Of a DNA stretch of 55,595 nucleotides, positions 45,118-53,150 are shown piece by piece (position 1 is the first letter of the stretch; each line of letters starts with the position of its first letter). Position numbers and translations under genes: made by a program. Source of the stretch: an uncultured Eubacterium sp. (GTDB taxonomy: Bacteria > Bacillota > Clostridia > Lachnospirales > Lachnospiraceae); the NCBI GenBank assembly GCA_934316845.1, contig CAKRDZ010000020.1, forward strand, positions 1 to 55,595, written 5' to 3'. Below the pieces are notes generated by a model. That model made no database searches. It saw only the letters and a program-made list of their open reading frames with translations, and was not told the origin of the DNA.

Positions 45118-45969
45118 ATGGAGGATGGCCTTTTTTATTCAGAGTCGGCGTTATTAAATCGCGTATTGTTTTACGCTGATTATAATGATATTAATATTTT
45201 TGTCGAGGATGAGTATAAGGAATATATTTATGAAAATATTTTTCAGAGAATGTTTAATTATAAAATTAATATTAATAAAATTTTTCCAATGAAGGGTAAA
45301 CCAGGTGTTGAAAAAGCATTTCGGGAATATGGGGATTCATATGATGAAAAACCTGCTATCTATTTAGTTGATGGTGACTTTGATTTAGTAATGGATAAGA
45401 AAATGATAAGTAGCCCTAATTATATATATTTAGAAAAATACAATATTGAAAGCTATTACATAGACGAAAAAGCAGTTCTAAATTATATGGTTGGTAAAAT
45501 GAAAACAACTCAGAAGAATGCTTCAGAGACAATAGAATATTCTAAATGGAAAGATATGATTTATGGTGCGATGAAAGAATTATTCATAAATTACATGATA
45601 GCACAGAAAAAGTTTCCAGAAGAAAAAAATGTTGGTATTTCACCACATGTATTTTTTTGTGAAAATGGATATGTAAACATTGACAAGATAAATGGGTATA
45701 TAAATCAATTAAAAAGTAGAATGACTGATTATGATGCTATGTATGATTTATATAAAAGAAAGTTTGAAACAATTTTGTTTGGAGACACCACAAGGCTGGT
45801 GTGTGGAAAGTACCTATTGGCCAGTTTGTCGAAGTATTTGAGGAATAAGGCTAATGTGACCTTTAAAGAAGATGATTTTACATATTTTTTGGCATTATTT
45901 TTTGATATAAAAACACTTGATTTTGTAAAAGATAGAATATTAAGTGTTATTAATGGTGGAGAAGCATAA
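45118..45969 (+). CDS. DUF4435/TOPRIM effector, AriB-like (PARIS defence)
   Basis: A 283-residue protein beginning 20 nt after the ATPase gene. TOPRIM residues are visible: Glu30 in INIFVEDE and the acidic run IYLVDGDFD (Asp85, 87, 89), then YNIESYYID, all in the order of DUF4435 proteins. In PARIS, AriB is held by AriA and released when a phage inhibits restriction, then acts as a nuclease against tRNA. That role here is inferred from the pair. RBS is only GGAG. Confidence 0.75.
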   Translation: MEDGLFYSESALLNRVLFYADYNDINIFVEDEYKEYIYENIFQRMFNYKININKIFPMKGKPGVEKAFREYGDSYDEKPAIYLVDGDFDLVMDKKMISSPNYIYLEKYNIESYYIDEKAVLNYMVGKMKTTQKNASETIEYSKWKDMIYGAMKELFINYMIAQKKFPEEKNVGISPHVFFCENGYVNIDKINGYINQLKSRMTDYDAMYDLYKRKFETILFGDTTRLVCGKYLLASLSKYLRNKANVTFKEDDFTYFLALFFDIKTLDFVKDRILSVINGGEA

Positions 45970-46054
45970 TTTTGAATTAGATAGAGACACATATTCTGTT
46001 TGTTAGACTACTTAGTATGAGCTAAACATTAATTAGTCTTAAAATCACGGGGGT

Positions 46055-46414
46055 TTGGCGTGGACAATAAGAAACGATTTTAGAGTTAGTACATATGATT
46101 CTGTTTGTAAAGGTGTTTATAGGAATGGGAATATTTCTTGCAATAAGGAGAGTGAACTATTTAATTATTTCTATGATAATGTTGCACCAGATGTTGTAAT
46201 AAAATCATTTTATAACGGTGGGTTAATGATTGAAGGAAAGATGTTTGAAGAAACGTCATCAGAGGAATTATTAGATTTTAGCAATGATAATGCTGTTTTC
46301 AATTTTATATATGCGGCTATATTGCGTTTTGTATATGTTATAAGGGCAGAGACTAAGCAAGAGAAGCGGTTTTATAAGTTTTTGAGTGGTACATGGAGAA
46401 TGTATTATTTCTGA
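46055..46414 (+). CDS. Short hypothetical ORF, doubtful start
   Basis: An open frame of 119 residues with a TTG start at 46055 and a poor ribosome site (CGGGGG). The sequence (NDFRVSTYDSVCKGVYRNG, later FNFIYAAILRFVYVIRAETK) is plausible protein but matches nothing I know, and it may be a fragment. A further short open stretch ending AEELMEED lies at 46480-46537 without its own start. Confidence 0.35.
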   Translation: MAWTIRNDFRVSTYDSVCKGVYRNGNISCNKESELFNYFYDNVAPDVVIKSFYNGGLMIEGKMFEETSSEELLDFSNDNAVFNFIYAAILRFVYVIRAETKQEKRFYKFLSGTWRMYYF

Positions 46415-46544
46415 ATGTGTATTAGCGTATGTATTACTAATCATGAGAATAAAGGGGCACCACATAATTAATTAAATGATGAAGCAGTACAGAAATATAT
46501 TAAAGAGCAAGCAGAAGAATTAATGGAAGAAGATTAAAGAGGTA

Positions 46545-46652
46545 CCGCTTTATAGTGGACCAGTAACAGTGATTGTGTGGCATTGCCCTTATGAGCGAGT
46601 CGTATGAATGGCCCTTAGGAGGCCGATATTAAACCACCACTGATAACTTAGG
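46545..46652 (+). ncRNA. Candidate structured RNA in the island
   Basis: Between the doubtful ORF and a strong rightward terminator lies GC-richer DNA with nested pairing: CAGTG (46567-46571) with CACTG (46638-46642), TGG (46578-46580) with CCA (46634-46636), TATGA/TCGTA, and GGCC-CTTAGGA-GGCC (46610-46624). No reading frame is evident. It could be the 3' region of a longer transcript or a small RNA. Confidence 0.35.
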
Positions 46653-46692
46653 AAGCCGGAAAACCTCATAAATAGTAGGATTTCCGGCTTTT
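46653..46692 (+). terminator. Strong rightward terminator
   Basis: AAGCCGGAAA and TTTCCGGCTT form a perfect 10-bp stem followed by TT. On the minus strand there is no T-run after the stem, so it serves rightward transcripts. Confidence 0.8.
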
Positions 46693-46726
46693 GGTGTATT
46701 GATGTGATATCTTTTTTTTGTCTGAA

Positions 46727-47431
46727 TTAAACAATATTATTAAGTTTAGTAATTATATTTTTAATGTTTTTAATAAGAGAAGAATATTCTGTGTTAGTTA
46801 ATTTTAATTTAGGTGAAGTAGTATTATGAACTGTTTCGTTGCGTAATTTAAGTAAAGTTCTAATAGAATCTTCATCTTTTCTTGATATAAAATTATTCTC
46901 TAGTAAATATTGTAGTAGTTTTGATGGAGATGAAGTTGTATTGTCTGGAGATAATTGAATCATCAGACCTTCAAGTTCTTTCCATAAACTAACGAGTTCA
47001 TAACCATTTTGAAAATCATTTGGTGTAGAGTGATATGACCTTCTTTTAAAAATAATATTTTTAAATATCAAACTATATAAATATACAAACAAACCAATCA
47101 TTATAAATGAAAGAGCTAGCATGTTCATTGGTTGAGTGGCAAAGCTGTATTTTAATTCCTGAAATAATAAGAGAAAAATTCCAAGTGTACTATATATAAG
47201 TCCTAGACTTGTAAGCAACTTATAAAAGTGTTTACTTTTCTCAACTTGTTTGTTTTGTACTAATTTTTCCTTTATGCTAACATCTAGTTTAAGTAATTCT
47301 GAAACTGGAAGAGTATCAATATCAGTGGTTTGATAATCATTTAGCATTTTTTCAATAAGTAAATCTTTGTATTCTTCACCTAGTTCATTTATGATCAGTT
47401 GAAGTTTTTTGCTTGAAATGTAATACTTCAT
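46727..47431 (-). CDS. Two-segment membrane protein with HEPN-like C-terminal motif
   Basis: The start is set at the inner ATG (complement of 47429-47431), preceded by AAGGATGGTGA; the outer ATG at 47443 lacks a spaced site. The 234-residue protein has a helical N-terminal part, two membrane segments (about 75-95 and 103-125), and a cytoplasmic helical domain ending LLKLRNETVHNTT. The motif RNETVH fits the RX4-6H motif of HEPN ribonucleases, and the LRN-x-x-VH context resembles DUF4145-like domains. The gene follows the 47433 gene with 1 nt between them, so the two act together. A membrane-tethered RNase toxin is a fair guess but not shown. Confidence 0.7.
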   Translation of the reverse strand: MKYYISSKKLQLIINELGEEYKDLLIEKMLNDYQTTDIDTLPVSELLKLDVSIKEKLVQNKQVEKSKHFYKLLTSLGLIYSTLGIFLLLFQELKYSFATQPMNMLALSFIMIGLFVYLYSLIFKNIIFKRRSYHSTPNDFQNGYELVSLWKELEGLMIQLSPDNTTSSPSKLLQYLLENNFISRKDEDSIRTLLKLRNETVHNTTSPKLKLTNTEYSSLIKNIKNIITKLNNIV

Positions 47432-47432
47432 A

Positions 47433-47837
47433 TTATTCACCATCCTTAAAATGTATTATTATTGTTAAAATCAAAGAAATCGTAATAAGTAACAGAAAAA
47501 ATATGAAATAGGGCATGTTTAATGTGCTGTCAGAATTGATAAACTTATCAGGTAAAAATAATAATCCTGATATGAATAAAAGAATTTCTGATAAAATTTT
47601 CAAAATAATAATCCCTATATTCTTTTTTCTTGCAGTTTTGTTTCGCCTTATTGCTTGAACTACAATGCTTTCTGTAATTTCCTGTGAAGCACCATTTTCG
47701 CGAAGCATTTCTTCTACTTTATTTGCCTCGCTTATTATTTCTAAAGTATATTGTCTTGCTTGTTCAGTAAGCCGGTTTTTTGCGTCTTGTGAAAAGTGAG
47801 TTAGTTCAGTCTCGGATAGATCAAAGTTTATTTGCAA
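47433..47837 (-). CDS. Small two-segment membrane protein, partner of the HEPN-like gene
   Basis: A 134-residue protein starting with TTG (complement of 47835-47837) behind GAGGTGAATTATC. The first 75 residues are helical and charged (QARQYTLEIISEANKVEEML, later AIRRNKTARKKN), then two membrane segments (about 78-95 and 108-128) and a short basic end. I do not recognise the family. Its tight coupling to the HEPN-like gene suggests an anchor, sensor or antitoxin role. Confidence 0.65.
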   Translation of the reverse strand: MQINFDLSETELTHFSQDAKNRLTEQARQYTLEIISEANKVEEMLRENGASQEITESIVVQAIRRNKTARKKNIGIIILKILSEILLFISGLLFLPDKFINSDSTLNMPYFIFFLLLITISLILTIIIHFKDGE

Positions 47838-48198
47838 GATAATTCACCTCATTTCGTTTGTGTGTCGTTAAAGCTTTCTCCACATATAGCGGTTATGTTT
47901 TTAAAAATTATTTCCCTTTTCGTTTACATTATTGCACGTGGAAAGTCAGCTGATTTTCTTACTTATAATTTCAAAATTAATCTTTAAAGTTTGTTTTGTT
48001 GTAAGATAAGAATAATTTTTCTCATTAAGCGGTCTTCAATCTGTGCGGTTTATATATAGATGTGGGTATTTTTTTCTGCAAATAATTTTGTTTATACAAT
48101 GTGATGTATAACATAATTGGTTAAAAAGTGAGTCACTTTGAACTATAATGATAATATAAGTAACTCTCTCGGACGTATGCCAAATTGAAAAATTATGC
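47838..48198. other. 361-nt gene-free stretch with palindrome and -10 box
   Basis: No plausible gene is present. At 48125-48139 lies a perfect palindrome AAAGTGAGTCACTTT, followed by TATAAT at 48144-48149 with TTAAAA 17 nt before it. This could be a repressor-controlled rightward promoter reading antisense into the neighbouring leftward gene. The rest (47850-48100) is AT-rich and shows nothing else I can support. Confidence 0.4.
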
Positions 48199-48222
48199 TT
48201 ATTGTATTTTTTCAATAAGCAT
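48187..48222 (-). terminator. Terminator of the B3-like gene
   Basis: Perfect 10-bp inverted repeat ATGCTTATTG/CAATAAGCAT with an 8-nt loop, overlapping the gene's stop. On the minus strand it is followed by AATTTTTC. Confidence 0.85.
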
Positions 48223-48606
48223 ATCCGTGGACGATAAAAATGTAACACGGACTTGATCTCCTTCTTGAGCGTTTATTTGTGAATACCAGTCGCCAAGTGC
48301 CATAAGATTTTTATCACCCGCAAATTGTTTCGCAAATGGATCACCGGAATTAGAACATCCTTGCGAGCGTAGAATACCGTCAAAAAGACCGTCCTTTGAA
48401 ATGGCATGAAAAATATTTTGACCAGGAATATTTTCCGTTTTTGTATGATTATTGTTGTATAAATGATATAAACGAGCAAAGTTCCGTGGTATTTTTAGAT
48501 AACCTTCGCCATATCTTATGCCGCGGCTTCCGGTAAATCTGTATGTACCCCATTCTAGTTGTGCTCTGTTTAATACAACTGTAAAACTATCTCCTGCTTT
48601 TTCCAT
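48199..48606 (-). CDS. Standalone B3-like DNA-binding domain protein (NgoFVII C-terminal type)
   Basis: A 135-residue protein, ATG (complement of 48604-48606) behind AAAGGAGG. Blocks RGIRYGEGYLKIPRNFA and NLMALGDWYSQINAQEGDQV parallel NRNQAYIPYNTG and NAIIGEWIRHKIGVPDGTYI of the nuclease at 50070, whose C-terminal part is the B3-like recognition domain of NgoFVII/BfiI-type enzymes. So this looks like the binding domain alone, with no nuclease part. It is transcribed away from the restriction-modification genes across a shared 180-nt control region. A regulator, site-masking protein or specificity partner are all possible. Confidence 0.65.
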   Translation of the reverse strand: MEKAGDSFTVVLNRAQLEWGTYRFTGSRGIRYGEGYLKIPRNFARLYHLYNNNHTKTENIPGQNIFHAISKDGLFDGILRSQGCSNSGDPFAKQFAGDKNLMALGDWYSQINAQEGDQVRVTFLSSTDMLIEKIQ

Positions 48607-48658
48607 AAGTTTGTCCTCCTTTGATAATAGTGTTGATATATGTATTATATAACAAGTT

Positions 48659-48690
48659 GTCGTAAGAATTTGTCGAAATTAGTCGAAAAA
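48659..48690. promoter_or_regulatory. GTCG repeat cluster between the divergent genes, possible operator
   Basis: GTCGTAA, TGTCGAA and AGTCGAA start near 48659, 48671 and 48681, with spacings of 13 and 10 nt. They lie just upstream of a -10-like TATAAT of the leftward gene (minus strand, near 48645) and could bind the XRE protein encoded at 48790. Confidence 0.4.
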
Positions 48691-48727
48691 TTTAAAAAAA
48701 TTAAAAAAGATAATGTAAAAAAATATT

Positions 48728-48756
48728 TTGACATCATCAAAAAATATGTTTATAAT
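48728..48756 (+). promoter_or_regulatory. Consensus promoter of the restriction-modification cluster
   Basis: TTGACA (48728-48733), 17 nt, TATAAT (48751-48756), 33 nt ahead of the XRE gene. This is a perfect sigma-A match. Confidence 0.88.
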
Positions 48757-48789
48757 ATAAAATGAGATATTGGTCAGGAGGAACAATAT

Positions 48790-48999
48790 ATGACAATAAC
48801 AGAACAGATTAAAGTGCTATGTGTAAGGTGTAGTGTCAGTGAAGCAGAGCTTGCTAGACGACTGGGAAAATCGCCTCAAAGTTTTAATTCCAAAATGAAG
48901 CGTGAAAGTTTTACGGTGGATGATTTGGACAAAATTGCAGAGGTGCTTGGCGCTCAATTTAGCAGAGAATTTATTTTGGCAAATGGAGAAAAAATTTGA
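48790..48999 (+). CDS. XRE-family helix-turn-helix regulator
   Basis: A 69-residue single-domain protein. The HTH reads SEAELARRLGKSPQSFNSKM, then VDDLDKIAEVLGAQF. Its ATG follows CAGGAGGAAC. Its stop overlaps the methyltransferase start by one base (TGATG), so the two are coupled. By position and size it is likely a controller protein that times expression of the restriction-modification genes. Confidence 0.88.
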   Translation: MTITEQIKVLCVRCSVSEAELARRLGKSPQSFNSKMKRESFTVDDLDKIAEVLGAQFSREFILANGEKI

Positions 49000-50066
49000 T
49001 GGTAGATATAGTGAAAGAGTTTAGAATGGGAGAGTTGTTTTGCGGACCAGGTGGTTTAGCACTAGGTGCGACAACAGCAGAAATTGAAGATCCTGAATAT
49101 AAGATTATACATAAATGGGCAAATGATTATGATCAGGATACATGCGATACTTATACAAGAAATATATGCCCGGAAGATAAAGAGAGCGTTATATGTGGTG
49201 ATGTAAGACAACTTGATATTGATAAGCTTGGAGATATTGACGCACTCGCCTTTGGATTTCCCTGTAATGACTTTTCGGTAGTTGGAGAACAGAAAGGTTT
49301 TGATGGAACATTTGGCCCATTATATACATATGGGGTTAAGGTGCTTAAGAGATATCAGCCATTATGGTTTCTGGCAGAGAATGTGGGTGGATTGAAGAGT
49401 GCAAATGAGGGAAAAGCATTTAAAAAGATACAAGAAGATTTAAAAGCAGCTGGGTATAGAATCTATCCCAATTTGTATAAATTTGAGGAGTATGGAGTTC
49501 CCCAGGCACGTCATAGAGTGATAATTGTTGGGATTCGTGAGGATTTACCTTTTGAGTTTAAAATTCCAAGTCCAGCATTGTATAAAGATGTAGATGTAAC
49601 CTGTAAAAACGCTATAGAAAATCCGCCTATTACAAAGGATGTAGCAAACAATGAATTGACGAAACAGTCTCCACAGGTTATTAAACGGCTGTCATATATT
49701 AAACCAGGACAGAATGCATTTACGGCAGATTTACCGGAAGAATTGCAGTTGAAAGTAAAGGGAGCAAAAATAAGTCAGATTTACAAACGCCTTGATCCAA
49801 GCAAGCCGGCATATACGGTGACTGGTTCTGGAGGCGGTGGTACGCATATGTATCATTATTCAGAACCAAGAGCATTGACAAATCGTGAACGGGCAAGACT
49901 TCAGACTTTCCCAGATGATTACATTTTTGAAGGTTCAAAAGAATCAGTGAGAAAGCAGATTGGCATGGCTGTTCCGGCAAAAGGTGCCAAAATTATTTTT
50001 GAGGCAATATTAAAAACCTTTGCTGGAATTGAATACGAAAGTATAGAACCAAGTATAAAGGAGTAA
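48999..50066 (+). CDS. DNA (cytosine-5) methyltransferase
   Basis: ATG at 48999 overlaps the preceding stop. The 355-residue enzyme has motif I LFCGPGGLALGA, motif IV with the catalytic Cys in GFPCNDFSVVGEQ, motif VI LAENVGG, motif VIII PQARHRVIIVGIR, a target-recognition part (about 195-275), motif IX RALTNRERARLQTFP and motif X IGMAVPAKGA. It should protect the sites cut by the linked nucleases. The target cannot be read from sequence; the NgoFVII-type partner hints at a GC-rich site. Confidence 0.94.
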   Translation: MVDIVKEFRMGELFCGPGGLALGATTAEIEDPEYKIIHKWANDYDQDTCDTYTRNICPEDKESVICGDVRQLDIDKLGDIDALAFGFPCNDFSVVGEQKGFDGTFGPLYTYGVKVLKRYQPLWFLAENVGGLKSANEGKAFKKIQEDLKAAGYRIYPNLYKFEEYGVPQARHRVIIVGIREDLPFEFKIPSPALYKDVDVTCKNAIENPPITKDVANNELTKQSPQVIKRLSYIKPGQNAFTADLPEELQLKVKGAKISQIYKRLDPSKPAYTVTGSGGGGTHMYHYSEPRALTNRERARLQTFPDDYIFEGSKESVRKQIGMAVPAKGAKIIFEAILKTFAGIEYESIEPSIKE

Positions 50067-50069
50067 GGA

Positions 50070-51089
50070 ATGTACACAGAGAATTTTGAAGAGCAAATTT
50101 TATTTGCACCTGCAAAAAAAGATGGAAAGGCATGTAATCATCTCAAAATTGTTACAGCATTTACTGATGTAGAACGTATTTCCAGTCATTTAATTAAGTT
50201 GTTTGATGGGAAAAACAAGGAATATGTAGCCAATATTAAAGTGGATGTTATTTTAGGAATGATAAGAGGTGCAGGACTTACATTGAAAAAGCATAAGAAG
50301 ATCTGTTTACTGCTTAAAAGGCTGAATAGCGTTTCAGGAATGCCTAAAGTTACCTGCCGTTATATAGTCGAAGGAAAGCAGGTGCATTCTAAAGTATATA
50401 TTTGGTGCAAAGGAAATAAAGCCGTAGAAGCATATAATGGTTCTGCAAATTATACGATGAATGCATTTTTTGCTCGCCGCGAATGTATGGATTCCTGCAA
50501 TCCGCAAGAGGCAAATCGATATTATAAAAGTTTATTGAAAGACACAATCGATTGCTTTGATGAATTAATAAAAGAAAAAGTGTCATTTTCAGTGAAAAGA
50601 AGTGCGGAAGAGGATATTGCAGATACAAACTTGGAGAACTTAACGTGGGAGCATTATCAAGAGTTGGAGCCGGTGGACAGTATTGAGGTTTCATTGTTAA
50701 AAGCGGATGGAAGTGATACTGGATACGGTTCTGGGGTAAATTGGGGCATTCGTAAAAATGGTTATAAACGAAATCGTAACCAGGCATATATTCCGTATAA
50801 TACTGGTGACCAAAAAACAGGATTTTTTCCTAAGAAAAATGAAGATGGAACATATCCAGTGTTTAAGGTAGTTACACAAGATTATGATGCATTTTATATG
50901 CGGCAGGCACAGGCAAATGGTAAGGCCTTAGAAACACCAGAGAGCAACGCTATTATCGGTGAATGGATACGTCATAAGATAGGCGTGCCAGATGGAACTT
51001 ATATTACAAAGCAGATGCTCGAAACAGCCGATGGCACAACAGTAGTATTTAAGAAATTTGAAGATGGTATTTATACGTTGGAGTACTAA
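50070..51089 (+). CDS. NgoFVII-family restriction endonuclease (PLD-type nuclease)
   Basis: A 339-residue protein three nt after the methyltransferase. The PLD-type active site is HSKVYIW and NGSANYT (HxK with N-x-S, about 108-129). The C-terminal domain (about 205-339; NRNQAYIPYNTG, NAIIGEWIRHKIG) is the B3-like recognition domain. This layout is that of NgoFVII/BfiI-type enzymes, which cut without metal ions. ATG follows AAGGAGTAAGGA. Confidence 0.88.
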   Translation: MYTENFEEQILFAPAKKDGKACNHLKIVTAFTDVERISSHLIKLFDGKNKEYVANIKVDVILGMIRGAGLTLKKHKKICLLLKRLNSVSGMPKVTCRYIVEGKQVHSKVYIWCKGNKAVEAYNGSANYTMNAFFARRECMDSCNPQEANRYYKSLLKDTIDCFDELIKEKVSFSVKRSAEEDIADTNLENLTWEHYQELEPVDSIEVSLLKADGSDTGYGSGVNWGIRKNGYKRNRNQAYIPYNTGDQKTGFFPKKNEDGTYPVFKVVTQDYDAFYMRQAQANGKALETPESNAIIGEWIRHKIGVPDGTYITKQMLETADGTTVVFKKFEDGIYTLEY

Positions 51090-51101
51090 AGGAGTGGTTG
51101 C

Positions 51102-52658
51102 ATGTTAAACTATTGGTGGGTTACACGCCCTAAACGAAAATTAAATTCAATTCCTGAGGTGCTTGCTGCATTTGCGGACTTGTCGTTGAATGAAGAATGG
51201 GATGGTCAGAGAAATTCTCATTTAGCATACGAGGATGCATTGGAGCAGGCAGGGCTGAAAAGAAAAGGTGAACGGCGTGACCAGACTGGTGGAGGTGCAA
51301 GAACATATAAGGCATGGCTTGTCAGCCTTGGTTTGATATTTACGCAGGAGTCAACTGGCAGGATTAAATTGACACTGGCAGGAGAAGCAATTATGAGTGG
51401 AGATTCTCCAGTTGAAGTTTTGAAAGGACAGATACTGAAATATCAGTTTCCTTCTGCGTTTTCCATTGGACGCGGAGTGCAGGTCGCTCCAAGATTTAAA
51501 ATCCGTCCCTTCCGATTTTTGTTAAAACTATTGATGGATGCGAGAGTTGCTTATCTGACAGAGGAAGAAATTGCTAAAATTGTTGTGACGGAAGCAGAAA
51601 ACGAAAGTACAAAATGTTTCAATTATATTGTGGATAGGATTGAACAATTTCGTAGTTATGGAGACAGCTGCCTTGAAGAAGACTTTTTTGAAAAGTATAA
51701 GTCATCAAAGGGGAGTGTTAATCCAGAGCATCCGTACAGTCATCTTACAGATCTTGCTAATACACTGATAAATTGGCTGGAATATACGCAGTTGGTAAAA
51801 CGCGATGGCGGAAAAGTTGCTGTGTTGCAAGAGAAAATTTCAGAGGTTAAACAGATATTGGAAGACATTCCAAAGTTTATTGACCGTCCTGAGCAGCATG
51901 AGTATTTCCAAAGAAAATATGGATTAGATCCAAAACATAAAAAAGATAATCGGAATCTTGCATTAACCAAAACCGTAACAGCAGCAATGATTGCAAGGCA
52001 GAAGATAATGCAGGCGTATATTACAGAATCGCTGCAAAGACCGATTACAAGAATTACACCAATGATTGTTGATTATATCGTACAGGTCACAGGAATTGAT
52101 GGGAAAACTGTAGAAAATGTCTTAGTGGAAACATATCCAAATGGGTCTGTTGGTGCGTTTATGACAAAATACTTTGAAATGGCATTTAAAGGACGTGATG
52201 AAGCCACGGAATTTGAAAAGGCTACTGTAGAATTGTTTCAGGACGTGTTTGGATATGAAGCAAAGCATGTAGGCCCGATTGGTCTTACACCGGATGTGCT
52301 TTTGTTATCAGACAGTGATGGTTATCAGGCGATTCTTGATAATAAAGCATATCATAAGTATACAATCAGTAATGATCATTATAATCGGATGGTTCATAAT
52401 TATATTGAGAATTTGTCCAATTACAGCGATTCGCCAGAGCGGCTAGCATTCTTTTCCTATATAGCAGGCGGCTTTGGAAAAAACATTGATAAACAGATAC
52501 AGTCGGTAGCTGATGCAACTGGAGTAAATGGTTCAGCAATCAGTGTTACAAATATGATCAAAATGGTTGAACAGCATAATAAGGTGCCATACAGCCATAA
52601 AAGACTGTCCGAAATTTTTAGTGTGAATCGGCAGGTGTTGATGCAGGATTTGATTTAA
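51102..52658 (+). CDS. PD-(D/E)XK-type restriction endonuclease, AlwI-like
   Basis: A 518-residue protein. The N-terminal 250 residues (YWWVTRPKRKLNSIPEVL, LKRKGERRDQTGGGARTYK) look like a recognition part of AlwI/FokI-like enzymes. The catalytic motif follows late: LTPDVLLLSD then GYQAILDNKAY (PD and D-x-K, about 410-430). ATG at 51102 follows AAGGAGTGG. I assign AlwI-type from memory of the family, so the subgroup is tentative. It is the second nuclease beside one methyltransferase. Confidence 0.72.
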   Translation: MLNYWWVTRPKRKLNSIPEVLAAFADLSLNEEWDGQRNSHLAYEDALEQAGLKRKGERRDQTGGGARTYKAWLVSLGLIFTQESTGRIKLTLAGEAIMSGDSPVEVLKGQILKYQFPSAFSIGRGVQVAPRFKIRPFRFLLKLLMDARVAYLTEEEIAKIVVTEAENESTKCFNYIVDRIEQFRSYGDSCLEEDFFEKYKSSKGSVNPEHPYSHLTDLANTLINWLEYTQLVKRDGGKVAVLQEKISEVKQILEDIPKFIDRPEQHEYFQRKYGLDPKHKKDNRNLALTKTVTAAMIARQKIMQAYITESLQRPITRITPMIVDYIVQVTGIDGKTVENVLVETYPNGSVGAFMTKYFEMAFKGRDEATEFEKATVELFQDVFGYEAKHVGPIGLTPDVLLLSDSDGYQAILDNKAYHKYTISNDHYNRMVHNYIENLSNYSDSPERLAFFSYIAGGFGKNIDKQIQSVADATGVNGSAISVTNMIKMVEQHNKVPYSHKRLSEIFSVNRQVLMQDLI

Positions 52659-52676
52659 AGCTACAGAGGTGATGTG

Positions 52677-53108
52677 ATGGATAACCTTACAAAAGAGCAA
52701 CGGCGGAAAAATATGCAGCATATTCACTCAAAAGATACCAAGATAGAGGTTATTCTGCGGAAAGCGTTGTGGCAGAAAGGGTATCGTTATCGCAAAAACT
52801 GCAAAGATATTCCGGGAAAACCGGATATTGCATTAACCAAGTATAAAATTGCGATATTCTGCGATGGAGAGTTTTTTCATGGGAAAGACTGGGAAGTTTT
52901 GAAGCCACGATTGGAGAAAAGCAATAACGGAGAATATTGGATTAGTAAAATATCACGAAACCGAGAACGGGATGACAAGATTAACAAGAAATTGTTATTT
53001 GAAGGATGGACTGTAATTCGGTTTTGGGGAAATGACATTAAGAAGCATACCGATGAGTGTGTAAGGGTAGTGGAAGAAACGGTGTTTGAAATGTTGGTTG
53101 AAAAGTAA
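52677..53108 (+). CDS. vsr: Very short patch repair endonuclease
   Basis: The ATG at 52677 is preferred over GTG 52674 for its distance from GAGGTGAT. The 143-residue protein has the Vsr start RRKNMQHIHSKDTKIE, the active-site block GKPDIALTKYKIAIFCDGEFFHG, and KINKKLLFEGWTVIRFWGNDI. It nicks beside T in T:G mismatches formed when 5-methylcytosine is deaminated, so it belongs with the cytosine methyltransferase upstream. Confidence 0.92.
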   Translation: MDNLTKEQRRKNMQHIHSKDTKIEVILRKALWQKGYRYRKNCKDIPGKPDIALTKYKIAIFCDGEFFHGKDWEVLKPRLEKSNNGEYWISKISRNRERDDKINKKLLFEGWTVIRFWGNDIKKHTDECVRVVEETVFEMLVEK

Positions 53109-53150
53109 TAATATTGGATATAATTATATTTATAGCAGGAGGTAGAGAAT

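Noticed and set aside
49720..49980. Minus-strand frame within the methyltransferase gene
   Set aside because: It overlaps conserved motifs IX and X of the methyltransferase and has no features of its own.
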